A stretch of 64,000 bases of DNA from positions 496,001-560,000 of the forward strand of contig NZ_CBDCEO010000012.1 of assembly GCF_965215815.1 (NCBI RefSeq), written 5' to 3'. The notes below the pieces were generated by a model. That model did not search any database. It was not told the origin of the DNA and saw only the letters and a program-made list of their open reading frames with translations. The position numbers and the translations under genes are program-made. Position 1 is the first letter of the stretch, and each line of letters begins with the position of its first letter. This stretch comes from Poriferisodalis sp965215815 (GTDB taxonomy: Bacteria > Actinomycetota > Acidimicrobiia > Acidimicrobiales > Poriferisodalaceae). Positions 27,388 through 37,096 of this stretch are shown one piece after another.

Positions 27388-28488
27388 TCAGTCCCCAGTG
27401 AGGTGCGCTACGCGGGGCATGACGTCATTAGCCAGCAGGTCCATGGACCGCCGCCATGCGTCCGCCGACTCGGGCGTCTCGGCATAGTCGAAGCAGAACA
27501 GCAGCAGGTGGCCGAATCCGCCCACATCCGCATAGACCTTCTCGATTGAGGCTGCGACCGTCTCAGGCGAGCCCACGAACCAGTTGTTGCGGGCGCAATA
27601 TTCCACAGTGACCTCGCCGCCGGCGGGCGGGTTGCGTTCGTCGATGAGGAACTTGTGGAAGTCGAACGCGCCGAGCAGCGGAATGAAGTAGTCGGTCATC
27701 ATCCGGCCCATCATCCCGCCGTAGGACAGCTCCCAGGCTTCCTCGTCGGTGGGGGCCACGAACACCTCGCGCACCATGCGCCAATCGCTGCGGCTGACGT
27801 CGCGTCCAGCTCGACGCGCCCCGGCTTCATAGGAGTCCCAGTGCCCGCTGACGTACTGCGGGTTGAGGTTCAGGCTCATCGGGATCCAGCCCTTTTCCCC
27901 GGCCATCTCGAGCGTCGGGGACGGCGAGTTCAGCCCTGCCACGCCGATCGGCGGATGCGGTTGCTGCAGCGGCCGCAGGTGATGCACGAGCTCCATGTCG
28001 GGCATGCCGTGGGGCACTGAGCCCTTCCAGTGCTTGCCCTCGTGGGTCCAGCCAGGCTCCTGAGTCCACATGTTCAAGATGAACTCGACGGCCTCCTGAG
28101 TCATTTCCCGGTTCTCGCCGGCCATGCCGTCCACGCCGAACATCTCCCAGTCGCTGGGCAGCCCGCTGGCCGCGACGCCGAAGTTGAGGCGGCCCTCAGA
28201 GATGTGATCCAAGAGCGAGATGCGGTTCGCCAGCTCAGCGGGGTGGTAGTAGGGCAGCAGGAAGCCACCAGGGCCGATGCGGATGTTCTTGGTCCGGCGC
28301 AGCGCCTCGAGCGTGAGCAGGTCCGGAGCGGGGTGCGGTTCCCACTTCGCAGCGTGATGCTCGCCGATCCACGCTTCGCCGAAACCGAACTCGTCAGCCC
28401 ACTCGATGACCTGCAGATCCCATTCCCAGCCCTCTCGCAGGTCACGCTCGGGAGGATGGCTCGGCATGGTGAACAGTCCCAGTTCCAT
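27388..28488 (-). CDS. LLM-class flavin-dependent monooxygenase
   Basis: 366 residues of the bacterial-luciferase-like fold: MELGLFTMPSHPP start, AWIGEHH, a PAPDLLTLEALRRTKNIRIGPG strand, RLNFGVAASGLPSDWEMFG, and a C-terminal AMDLL-like helix. Related to limonene/alkanal-type monooxygenases that use FMNH2 or F420H2. First gene of the eight-gene catabolic operon; ATG 28488 is preceded by AGGGGAT. The 240-bp space to the divergent GH20 gene presumably holds both promoters. A small, diverged duplicate of part of this gene lies at 35166-35250. Confidence 0.9.
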   Translation of the reverse strand: MELGLFTMPSHPPERDLREGWEWDLQVIEWADEFGFGEAWIGEHHAAKWEPHPAPDLLTLEALRRTKNIRIGPGGFLLPYYHPAELANRISLLDHISEGRLNFGVAASGLPSDWEMFGVDGMAGENREMTQEAVEFILNMWTQEPGWTHEGKHWKGSVPHGMPDMELVHHLRPLQQPHPPIGVAGLNSPSPTLEMAGEKGWIPMSLNLNPQYVSGHWDSYEAGARRAGRDVSRSDWRMVREVFVAPTDEEAWELSYGGMMGRMMTDYFIPLLGAFDFHKFLIDERNPPAGGEVTVEYCARNNWFVGSPETVAASIEKVYADVGGFGHLLLFCFDYAETPESADAWRRSMDLLANDVMPRVAHLTGD

Positions 28489-28753
28489 GGTGATCCCCTG
28501 TCGCTCTCGGCGGCGCCACGAACCTCAGCGCCTACGTGCCGAAACTTACAGCGGCCGCTGCGGTGGAAGGGCAGTTCCCACGTGAGAGCAGCCGTGGACC
28601 TCCAGCGAGCGGAAGTGTCGTGGGTGTCGGCCGGAACGGTTGCGCCGCGTGGCTGCGGCGGCGATTGCGATGCCAGCTACCCTCGGGCGCCGCATACGGT
28701 TCATTCATGGTTTGATGATCTGAACCGAGCACATGGCACCAGCAGGGGGTCCG

Positions 28754-31700
28754 GTGAGGTTTCACTGCCCTTCAGCGGCAGGTGTGATGGTGTCGGTGTT
28801 GATCGTCGCGGTTCTCACCGTCGCAGTGCGGGAGACGGCGTCCTTCGCTGTCGGCCCCGACGAAAGGGTGGCGCGTGAGACTCCGTCAGACATAGCCGAT
28901 CCGAATCCCGAACCCGAAATCGTGCCGCGTCTGGCGGCCTGGACGGGCGGGGTCGGCGACTTCACGCTGTCTGCTACGTCTCGGGTGGTGGTGTCGGCCG
29001 GAGACGGCTCGAAACGTTTTTCTGATGACTTCTTTGCGGTGGTGTTGAACGGGCTGAGCGATCCCGAGACGGCAGGGCTCACCGATGACCAGCAAGCGAC
29101 TGCACGACTGGCGCTGGCGGGTTCAGTGCACGCGACGGCGTATCACACGTCGTCTCGCCGGACGCTGGATCAGGTAGCGGCGAAGATCCGCGGCGACCTC
29201 GGCGCGTCCACGGGCCTGCCCATAACGGTGGTGACGGCATCTGAATCCGTGAGTCCGGGCGCCGGTGACGTCGTAATCGATGTGCTGGATGCTTCCGATA
29301 CTGGGCTGGCAGCAGAGGGTTACGAGCTGGAGATCGGGGACAAGGTCACCATTCGCGCCAATTCGAGTTCGGGTGTGTTCTACGGGTCGCGCACCCTGCT
29401 GCAGATGCTCGCTCTGACAGGGGATTTGACGGTGTCACAGGGAACGGCGCGGGACTACCCATCGCTGGGACATCGGCTGATTCACCTGGATGCGAACCGG
29501 AAGTACTGGGAGATGGACTACTTGGCGGATTCCCTTCGCCGGATGTCCTGGGTGAAGCTCAATGCGTTCAAGCTCCACTTTGCCGATGCGAACGGGTGGC
29601 GTTTGCACGATCCGGGGACACCCGGGTGGTCGGAAACGGTTTTGGTCGCTCCCACTTCGGGCACGGGAAGCGATGTGACGGCCACCGGTCCGCTCGGCGC
29701 GCCGACCAATGTGAGAGCGGTCCCCGGTGATGGAGCACTGACGGTTCATTGGGCACCGCCCGACACCTCCAGCAATCGCGTGGTTCGCAGTTACAGGGTG
29801 CAGATTCGCCAGCAGAGTCTGGAGTGGTCAGCAGGGGACTACACGGACAGCCCCGGGCTGGGTACGGCCTACCTGACGGCGGAGGATCGCTCGCACACCT
29901 TCAGCGGGCTGACCAACGACGCGAACTACCAGCTACGCGTGTCGGCAGACACCGGTTTTCCCGGGCTGGCAGATTCAAGGGAACAGCACCGCAGCGGCGA
30001 CAGGGTGTGGTTCTACGACAGAGACGACATCGAAATGCTGGAGAGCTGGGCAGCGGAACACCACATCATGATCATGCCCGGCTTCGAGTTTCCCGGACAC
30101 ACATCGGTCATCAACGACCTGTACCAGACCGGTTTCTCTGACGGCGGCAGCGACCGGTGCGGCGAGAATCATGTGTTCGGCAATGTCAAGCCGGGATTCG
30201 TGCTTGACATGACATCTTCCCGGGCGGTCGCCCATGCGAAGGCCGTCATGGAGCACTTCATCCCGTGGTTCTCCGGACCGTACGTTCACATCGGCGGCGA
30301 AGAGGTTTCTTCCAAGCTGGCGAATTGCGCTCGGGTCAAGACCCACATCGCGGGGACCACCGATGTCACGTCCCTCGGCGACATGTTGACCGTGTTCTTC
30401 AATGATCTGAACACGCTGGTCAGAGACACAAGCCGGTCGATGATCATCTACAACGGCGTGGAAAAGCTGAGTCCCAATACAAATGTCGCTCGCCTCGACT
30501 CCACTGTCACCGTGATGGACTGGGACGCTTCGAGCTACAGCTACTACGGAGGCCGGCCCGGCTCGACCGATGCGAGACACCCATTCATCAAGATGCGCTA
30601 CGCAGACGGCCAGTACCTGACTTCTAACAATTTTCACGCGCTCTATCCCGACGAAGCGAGGCTGTATGACCGCTGGGTCGTCGAGCCGGTCTCGACCTAC
30701 GTGGGAGCGGCGATCGGCGTCTGGCTCGACTACGTGTACTGGTCGCACGACCAATACACCGAACTGCTGCTGCGACGTCCTCGGGCGATTATGGGCGACC
30801 GCACCTGGAACGGCAGCTCCACTCCCGATTCCGTTGACGATTTCTATGCCCGCTATGACGCCATAGGCGAGCCGCCCGGATATGCGGGATTCTCTGTGCG
30901 CACCCGCGTCGACGACGGTGTTCCCAGCCACGACTATGGATTCGAAGACGACACGGAGGACTACCCGCCCAGCCATTTCAAGAATCTCCGCCCCGGCCGA
31001 ACACATCTCTTGCGAGACGAGGCGGGTGCGTTGCACGCAACCTCATACAACCTGATATCGCCGACGGTGAGCACAGCGGACAAGGTGGCCGGTGCCGCGT
31101 CGTGGCGGTTCGACGCTGACGGCCACGGTGCCGGCATCGGCGGTGTGGACATACCGGCGCCGTGGACCGTGTCGGTCTGGGTGAAGCGGACGGCGAACCG
31201 CTCGGGTGCAGCACTCCTGAGCTCTCGCAGCCCCGGTGGTCAGTACCGATACATCCGGCTGCAGCGAAGCGGCACAGAGGTAGGAGTCGACGACTACGAC
31301 GGCACCGGCTGCGATTTCGGCTACACAACGCCGCTGAACCAATGGACTCATCTCGCACTTGTGGCCGACAGCGCGAACATCACGCTGTATGTGAACGGGG
31401 CAGCCCAAAGTGAGGTGTGCGCCGTCATTCCGCTGCCCATGGGTGCCGTCAGCGCGCAGTCGACGAACAGCCTGCGGGCGTACTTGGACGAGCTGAAGAT
31501 ATGGGACGAGACGCTGTCGCGCGAGCAGGTGGAGCGACTCGCCGCGGCGGAGATGCCGCCTGGGCGACCTTCGATCAGATCCATCGCAGCACGCGACGGC
31601 GAACTCGCAGTGACGTGGGAGACCCCCACTGCGATTGGCAATGCACTCATCACGAGCTACGACCTGCGCCTCATACGTGCCGACGCCACAGAGGAGCACA

Positions 31701-34700
31701 AGGCCATTGATGCGAACTGGACGGAGCACCCAGCGGTATGGACCCGCATGGCGGGGGGCAGCCTGAGCGCCATCGTCGGCGGCCTGGCCAATGGCACCTC
31801 CTATGACGTACAGGTGCGGGCCACGAACGTCATCGGCGCCGGCGGCTGGTCCGACAAGGGCGCCGGGCAGCCGGCGATCCAGAACACCGAACCGGCATTC
31901 CCCGTCGAGCCAGCCACGCGAAACGTCGCAGAGAACACCCCCGCCGGCCAGCCGGTTGGCGCCCCGGTCATCGCGGTCGATCCCGAGTCCGACGCGCTGA
32001 CCTACAGCCTTGAGCGCGGAGACGACCTCTTCGATATCGACACCGAGACGGGCCAGGTGCGGACCGAGGCGGCGCTCGATTACGAGAACGGGGCCAGCCA
32101 CACCATCATCGTGGGCGTCAGTGACATGCTCGACAGCAACGGCGAATCCGACACCGAGGTCGACGACACAATCGTGGTGAGAGTCGACGTCGTCGATGTG
32201 GACGAGCCGCCGGAGATCGAACTTGGCTCCTCGGGCATCGGCGTCGTGGCAATGAACAGCGATCTGACGGTCGCGGAGAATCATGTCGGCACGGTCGCGA
32301 CGCTCACGGCCAACGACCCCGAGAACGACCAGTCCCTCACCTACGACTGGTGGCTGAGCGGGACGGACCGTCGCGACTTCACCATTGACGGCGGCGTGCT
32401 CGCGTTCGGGACAGCTCCTGACTACGAGGAGCCCGTCGACTCTGGCCGGAACAACGTCTACGGCATCACCGTCAACGCCACCGACAGCAGCGGCATGACA
32501 GGCAGCATCGATGTCGATGTCATCGTGGCCCCAGTCAACGAGCCACCCTCCGTCGCAGGCCACGAGACTGCGAGCATCGAGGAAGGTGGAACCGTCGTCG
32601 TGGGGACCTACACGGCCACCGACCCTGAGCGCGCCACGCTCGCCTGGCAGCCGCTCGCGGGCGACGACAGCGACCATTTCGAGTTCAACACCACGACCGG
32701 CCGGCTTGCCCTCGCGACGGTGCCAGATTTTGAGGATGCGCAGGACTCCGGCCGAGACAACATATATGAGGTGACGCTGGGTGTCTCGGCCGGCGGCCAC
32801 ACCGCCACGCTGGAGGTCGAGGTCGCTGTCACGAACAAGGACGAGGCCGGCATTCTTGTCTTCTCCTCGACCCAACCACAAGAGGACGCCGACTACACCA
32901 TTGGGCTCAGCGATCCGGACGGCGTGCAATCGACGACATGGGTGTGGGAACGAACGACTGATCGAGTCAACTGGTCTGTCGTTACCGGAGCTGTCACAGA
33001 AGTCACAACGAGCACATACACGCCTGCGGTGGGTGACCTGGGCCACTACTTGCGTGCGACGGCCACATATGCCGATGGGCACGGGTCAGCCAAGACGGCT
33101 CGCTTGGCGTCGTCCAACCCAGTGCGCGCTCACATAGGGGACAACGCCGCGCCGAACTTCCGCGAGTCGATGTACGTCCGCACAGTTGCCGAAGATGCCT
33201 CAACTGGTGCTCCTGTCGGTGCTGCAGTGACTGCCGATGATTCGGATGCTGGTGACACGCTGCGCTACGCGCTCTCGGGGTCGGACCTCTTCACGATTGA
33301 CACAGGCAGTGGTCAGATCCGGGTGAAGGCGGCGGGGTCGCTCGATTACGACGACCCGGCGAAGCGGTCACATGTCGTCATGGTCACCGCCAGCGATAGC
33401 TCGAACGCGAGCGCCAGCGTCGGCGTCGACATCTCCATTGCCGACGTGAACGAGCCGCCGGTGGCCGCGGCCGATGCCGCCGCAAGCCTGGACGAGGACA
33501 CCGAAATCGTCATCGAGGTTCTCGCCAACGACAGTGACTCCGAGGACGACCGGAGCGAGCTGACATTGCGCGTGGTCACTGTTCCGCACCACGGGCGAGC
33601 GACCGTACGCGATCCCGGTGGTCCAGGTGACTTCCGTACGATTTTGTACACGCCGAATCCGAACTACAACGGCTCGGACACCTTCACCTACGAGGTACGC
33701 GATACGGGCAGTCCGGCCCGCTCGAGCATCGCAAGCGTCTCTGTCCAAGTCGACCCGGTGAACGATGCACCTGCCTTCGCCGAGGCAACGGTGACTCGCA
33801 CGGTGGCACGGAACGCCCAGGAAGGCGACAGCGTCGGCACGCCCGTGACGGCCACGGACATCGATGAGGGTGATTCGCTGACCTATTCCCTCTCTGGTGC
33901 TGACGCTTCCTCGTTCGAAGTCGGCTCCCACAGCGGGCAGGTCACCGTCGGGGCAGGATCCACATTCGAAGCCAGCATTCGAAGCACGTACGAGGTCACC
34001 ATCGAGGCGCGCGATTCCGGGGGCGATTCAGCGCTGGTGATTGTGGCGATCAACGTGACCACCGGTCGGGTCTCGTCGTCGAATGACGTCACGCCGGGCG
34101 GTGGCGGCAGTGGTGGCGGCGGCAGTGGTGGCGGCGGCGGTGGCGGCGACGGCGAAGTTTCGACTGCGGTAGTGATCGTGGCCAACGGCTGGAGCCCGCC
34201 TGACATCGGTGTGGCCGCGGCGCTGGCCGCGCGCACACCCGAGTCCGCAGTCGTCTACACCAACGGCGACCGGCTGTCGGTCGCGACACGCGAATTGCTC
34301 GTCGACTACTTGCCCGGCACGGTGATCGTGGTGGGCGGCGAAGACGCTGTGTCCCAGACGGCGGTCGTTGCGGCGCGGCGCGCGTCGGAAACGGATTCGC
34401 TGGAGCGCATCAGCGGCTCGACACGTGCAGAAACGGCTGCGGCTGTGGCCCGGCGCATCCTCGAAACCGGTGAGGGGGGCGCGGTGACGGTCATCGTGGT
34501 CAATGGCTGGAGCCCGCCCGACATCGGTGTGGCCGCGACGATGTCGGCGCGAACACCTCGCTCGGTGGTGCTCTACACGAGGGCGACGCAGCTGCCCGAG
34601 GCGACAAGCCGGCTGCTGGGCGAGCTGGCGCATGCGCGGGTGGTGATCGTGGGCGGCACCGCAGCGGTGCACCCAGAGGTCGAAGCCCAGATCCGTGCTG

Positions 34701-35119
34701 CCGTACCAGGTGCCAGTGTCGAACGTGTGAGCGGACCGACGCGCACCGGGACAGCAGCGGGCGTGGCACGGCACCTGCTGGGCCCGCCAGCAGCGGCGGT
34801 GACTGAGAGTCTCACCATCCTTGTAACGAACGGGTGGAGTTCACCCGACATCGGCGTGGCCGCGGCATTGTCGGCACGCACCGAGGGGTCTGCTGTGCTC
34901 TATATCGAGGCCGTACGACTGACCTTGGATGCGGAGCCGGTTCTGCACGACTACAGCCCAACCCGTGTGATCTTCATCGGCGGACCGGCAGCGATCACCC
35001 GCGAGGTCATCGAACAGGTCCGCAGCATCGTGCCCGGCGCTACCGTCGTCCGCTTGAGCGGTTCTACCCGAACCCAGACCGCAGCTGCGGTCGCCCGCCG
35101 GATCTTGGGACGCCCATGA
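28754..35119 (+). CDS. Wall-anchored GH20-like beta-N-acetylhexosaminidase with FN3, LamG and cadherin-like modules
   Basis: 2,121 residues. GTG 28754 is preferred over the in-frame ATG 28733 because AGGGGGT precedes it; the signal segment is MVSVLIVAVLTVAV. Order: GH20b-like domain (~50-240); GH20 barrel beginning HRLIHLDANRKYWEMDYL, interrupted by an FN3 domain (~315-407), then resuming with FYDRDDIEMLESWAAEH, PGFEFPGH and the catalytic block HIGGEE (~512); LamG (~776-933); FN3 (~936-1043); cadherin/VCBS-like domains (~1045-1770, IDTETGQVR, YTPNPNYNGSDTFTYEV); a Gly-rich linker (~1781-1801); three CW_binding_2 repeats (NGWSPPDIGVAA three times). Predicted to cleave terminal GlcNAc/GalNAc from chitin, peptidoglycan or host glycans while bound to the cell wall. 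The usual GGDE is GGEE here. Confidence 0.88.
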   Translation: MRFHCPSAAGVMVSVLIVAVLTVAVRETASFAVGPDERVARETPSDIADPNPEPEIVPRLAAWTGGVGDFTLSATSRVVVSAGDGSKRFSDDFFAVVLNGLSDPETAGLTDDQQATARLALAGSVHATAYHTSSRRTLDQVAAKIRGDLGASTGLPITVVTASESVSPGAGDVVIDVLDASDTGLAAEGYELEIGDKVTIRANSSSGVFYGSRTLLQMLALTGDLTVSQGTARDYPSLGHRLIHLDANRKYWEMDYLADSLRRMSWVKLNAFKLHFADANGWRLHDPGTPGWSETVLVAPTSGTGSDVTATGPLGAPTNVRAVPGDGALTVHWAPPDTSSNRVVRSYRVQIRQQSLEWSAGDYTDSPGLGTAYLTAEDRSHTFSGLTNDANYQLRVSADTGFPGLADSREQHRSGDRVWFYDRDDIEMLESWAAEHHIMIMPGFEFPGHTSVINDLYQTGFSDGGSDRCGENHVFGNVKPGFVLDMTSSRAVAHAKAVMEHFIPWFSGPYVHIGGEEVSSKLANCARVKTHIAGTTDVTSLGDMLTVFFNDLNTLVRDTSRSMIIYNGVEKLSPNTNVARLDSTVTVMDWDASSYSYYGGRPGSTDARHPFIKMRYADGQYLTSNNFHALYPDEARLYDRWVVEPVSTYVGAAIGVWLDYVYWSHDQYTELLLRRPRAIMGDRTWNGSSTPDSVDDFYARYDAIGEPPGYAGFSVRTRVDDGVPSHDYGFEDDTEDYPPSHFKNLRPGRTHLLRDEAGALHATSYNLISPTVSTADKVAGAASWRFDADGHGAGIGGVDIPAPWTVSVWVKRTANRSGAALLSSRSPGGQYRYIRLQRSGTEVGVDDYDGTGCDFGYTTPLNQWTHLALVADSANITLYVNGAAQSEVCAVIPLPMGAVSAQSTNSLRAYLDELKIWDETLSREQVERLAAAEMPPGRPSIRSIAARDGELAVTWETPTAIGNALITSYDLRLIRADATEEHKAIDANWTEHPAVWTRMAGGSLSAIVGGLANGTSYDVQVRATNVIGAGGWSDKGAGQPAIQNTEPAFPVEPATRNVAENTPAGQPVGAPVIAVDPESDALTYSLERGDDLFDIDTETGQVRTEAALDYENGASHTIIVGVSDMLDSNGESDTEVDDTIVVRVDVVDVDEPPEIELGSSGIGVVAMNSDLTVAENHVGTVATLTANDPENDQSLTYDWWLSGTDRRDFTIDGGVLAFGTAPDYEEPVDSGRNNVYGITVNATDSSGMTGSIDVDVIVAPVNEPPSVAGHETASIEEGGTVVVGTYTATDPERATLAWQPLAGDDSDHFEFNTTTGRLALATVPDFEDAQDSGRDNIYEVTLGVSAGGHTATLEVEVAVTNKDEAGILVFSSTQPQEDADYTIGLSDPDGVQSTTWVWERTTDRVNWSVVTGAVTEVTTSTYTPAVGDLGHYLRATATYADGHGSAKTARLASSNPVRAHIGDNAAPNFRESMYVRTVAEDASTGAPVGAAVTADDSDAGDTLRYALSGSDLFTIDTGSGQIRVKAAGSLDYDDPAKRSHVVMVTASDSSNASASVGVDISIADVNEPPVAAADAAASLDEDTEIVIEVLANDSDSEDDRSELTLRVVTVPHHGRATVRDPGGPGDFRTILYTPNPNYNGSDTFTYEVRDTGSPARSSIASVSVQVDPVNDAPAFAEATVTRTVARNAQEGDSVGTPVTATDIDEGDSLTYSLSGADASSFEVGSHSGQVTVGAGSTFEASIRSTYEVTIEARDSGGDSALVIVAINVTTGRVSSSNDVTPGGGGSGGGGSGGGGGGGDGEVSTAVVIVANGWSPPDIGVAAALAARTPESAVVYTNGDRLSVATRELLVDYLPGTVIVVGGEDAVSQTAVVAARRASETDSLERISGSTRAETAAAVARRILETGEGGAVTVIVVNGWSPPDIGVAATMSARTPRSVVLYTRATQLPEATSRLLGELAHARVVIVGGTAAVHPEVEAQIRAAVPGASVERVSGPTRTGTAAGVARHLLGPPAAAVTESLTILVTNGWSSPDIGVAAALSARTEGSAVLYIEAVRLTLDAEPVLHDYSPTRVIFIGGPAAITREVIEQVRSIVPGATVVRLSGSTRTQTAAAVARRILGRP
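34160..35116 (+). repeat. Three ~310-bp CW_binding_2-encoding repeats
   Basis: Each unit begins with VIV.NGWS.PDIGVAA and ends with SGSTR..TAA.VARRIL (or GPTR...). They form the cell-wall-binding C-terminus of the GH20-like protein, preceded by a GGGGS-type linker at ~34,094-34,155. Confidence 0.85.
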
Positions 35120-35165
35120 GCGCTTGGCTCTCCGAACAGCGGCGCTCGGTGGTGTGATCCAGCAG

Positions 35166-35250
35166 CTAGATCCTGACCAGTTCGGCAGCGTGGCAGAAGG
35201 GCATCAGGAATTCGCCAGGACCGATGCGAATGTTCTTGGTCCGCAGCGGC
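35166..35250 (-). pseudogene. Relic of an LLM-class monooxygenase gene
   Basis: The minus strand reads RTKNIRIGPGEFLMPFCHAAEL before a stop, closely matching the RTKNIRIGPGGFLLPYYHPAEL segment of the intact gene at 27388-28488. At the nucleotide level 35178-35235 aligns without gaps to about 28231-28288 with few differences. Neither the gene's start nor its remaining 80% is present. The rest of the 35120-35387 gap holds nothing I recognise. Confidence 0.75.
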
Positions 35251-35387
35251 GATCACACAGTCTTCGGGGCAGACGTTGCAGTTGGCTCGTACATTCGAAG
35301 GATCCCGAGCGTGGGCCCGCGTCGGCATTGCCGCCGGTCCGATACCCATGCTGCCCTCGCCGACCAACCGCTGAATGGAGTGCTCGC

Positions 35388-36992
35388 ATGCCTGTTGACC
35401 CAGATCGGGAGACGTGGAAGCCGGGGATGACCTGGGAGGACGCGCTTGACGAGATCGCGTACCTCAAGGATCTGGTCGCCGAGATGGGCGGGCCCGAACG
35501 CATCGACCGCCAGCATCAGGGTGGGCGTTACACGGTGCGCGAGCGCATCGCGAAGATGGCCGATCCGGGCTCGTTCGTCGAGATGGGCGGGCTTATGGGC
35601 GGTCCGGAGTACGACGACGACGGCAACATCATCGGGTTCACCCCGGGCGGCTACGTCATGGGTCTCGCTGAGCTCGACGGGCGTCCGGTGGCAATCGGCG
35701 GCGACGATTTCACACTCTCGGGCGGCAGTCCGCACAACGTTCACAAGATCCCGCACCAGTTCGCCCAGCCGCTGGCCATCACGTATGGCATCCCGTACGT
35801 GCAGCTGCGCGAGGGTGTGGGCCACAGCTCGAAATCTGACGAGGAATCGGGCCAGATGGCCCTGCCCTCGGGTGACATGTGGTGGCAGTCAGTGGAGATG
35901 ATGACCAAGGTCCCGGTGGCGTCGGGGATCATGGGCTCGGTGGCGGGCTGGCCGGCGGCGGCAGCGCTGATGTCGCACTTCACGGTGATGGTGAAAGGCC
36001 AGTCGCAGATCTTCCCGTCCGGCCCGCCGGTGGTGCAGCGCGCCATCGGGGAGACGCTCTCCAAAGAAGAACTCGGCGGCTACCGCATGCATGTGTACGA
36101 GAGCGGCCAGGTCGACAACGTGGCAGAGAGCGAGGAAGACGCGTTCGACCAGATCAAGCAGTTCCTGTCGTACCTGCCGAACACCGTTTCGCAGGTGGCG
36201 CCACGGGTGGACACCGGCGATCCACCAGACCGCAGGCCCGAAGAGCTGCTCAACATCATCCCGACCAACCGGCGTGCGGGCTACGACGCCCGCGCCCTCA
36301 TTCGCCATGTCGTCGACAACGGCGACTTCTTCGAAATGCGCCAGCACTATGCCGGGGCGATCATCACCGGGTTCGCTCGGCTCGACGGCTACAGCGTCGG
36401 CGTGGTCGGCAGCGATCCCATGCGGCTGGCGGGGGCCATGGACGGCGACGGGGCCGACAAGTACGCGCACTTCGTCGACCTGTGCGACGCCTTCAACCTG
36501 CCGATGGTGATCTTCCTGGACATGCCCGGGTTCATGCTGGGCTCGGTAGCCGAGCGCAAGGCCACCATGCGTCGCGGGGTGCGTGCGTTGATCGCTTCGG
36601 CGGAAGCCAGCGTGCCCAAGGTGGAGTTCAACGTCCGCAAGTCCTACGGCGTCGCAGCCGATGGGCCCAACAGCATCGGGCTGCCGCACGGACTCAACCT
36701 GCGATTCGGCTGGCCGGCGGGGGAGTGGGGCGGCATTCCTATCGAGGGAGGCGTTGCTGCGGCTTACCGGCGTGAGATCGAAGCCGCGCCCGACCCAGAA
36801 GCGCACCGGGAGATGCTCGAGGAGCGCCTGCTGAAGCTGCGGTCACCGTTCAAGGCCGCGATGGCTGGCGACGTCGTCGACCTCATCGACCCCCGCGAGA
36901 CCCGCAGGCTGGCGTGCACCTTCGTCAAGCTGGCCCAGCCGGTCCTCGCCGAACTGGCACAGCGAACAGGCAAGCGCGCCGTTCGGCCGTAA
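35388..36992 (+). CDS. Acyl-CoA carboxylase carboxyltransferase (beta) subunit, stand-alone
   Basis: 534 residues from ATG 35388 (GGAG 10 bp upstream); the frame stays open far upstream but that part resembles nothing. Two crotonase-like halves are seen: the N-half with GGRYTVRERIAKMADPGSF and HSSKSDEESGQ, the C-half with MDGDGADKYAHFVDLCDAFNLP, PGFMLGS and FGWPAGEWGGIPIEGG. These subunits move CO2 from carboxybiotin to an acyl-CoA. No biotin carboxylase is adjacent; the only alpha subunit in the window (58724-60610) already has its own beta. Propionyl-CoA-type specificity is possible, not shown. Confidence 0.88.
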   Translation: MPVDPDRETWKPGMTWEDALDEIAYLKDLVAEMGGPERIDRQHQGGRYTVRERIAKMADPGSFVEMGGLMGGPEYDDDGNIIGFTPGGYVMGLAELDGRPVAIGGDDFTLSGGSPHNVHKIPHQFAQPLAITYGIPYVQLREGVGHSSKSDEESGQMALPSGDMWWQSVEMMTKVPVASGIMGSVAGWPAAAALMSHFTVMVKGQSQIFPSGPPVVQRAIGETLSKEELGGYRMHVYESGQVDNVAESEEDAFDQIKQFLSYLPNTVSQVAPRVDTGDPPDRRPEELLNIIPTNRRAGYDARALIRHVVDNGDFFEMRQHYAGAIITGFARLDGYSVGVVGSDPMRLAGAMDGDGADKYAHFVDLCDAFNLPMVIFLDMPGFMLGSVAERKATMRRGVRALIASAEASVPKVEFNVRKSYGVAADGPNSIGLPHGLNLRFGWPAGEWGGIPIEGGVAAAYRREIEAAPDPEAHREMLEERLLKLRSPFKAAMAGDVVDLIDPRETRRLACTFVKLAQPVLAELAQRTGKRAVRP

Positions 36993-37096
36993 ATTCGCCT
37001 GGTCGGGTGCTCTGAGGCCCTAGGTATTCCCGGTGCTCACTTGAGTTGAGCCGTGCGGCATCGCACCGCTGGTTGTGTCGTGGCAGTGACCGACCG

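Noticed and set aside
35124..35387. Upstream extension of the carboxyltransferase
   Set aside because: No family similarity before MPVDPDRE, and the region contains an antisense LLM relic.
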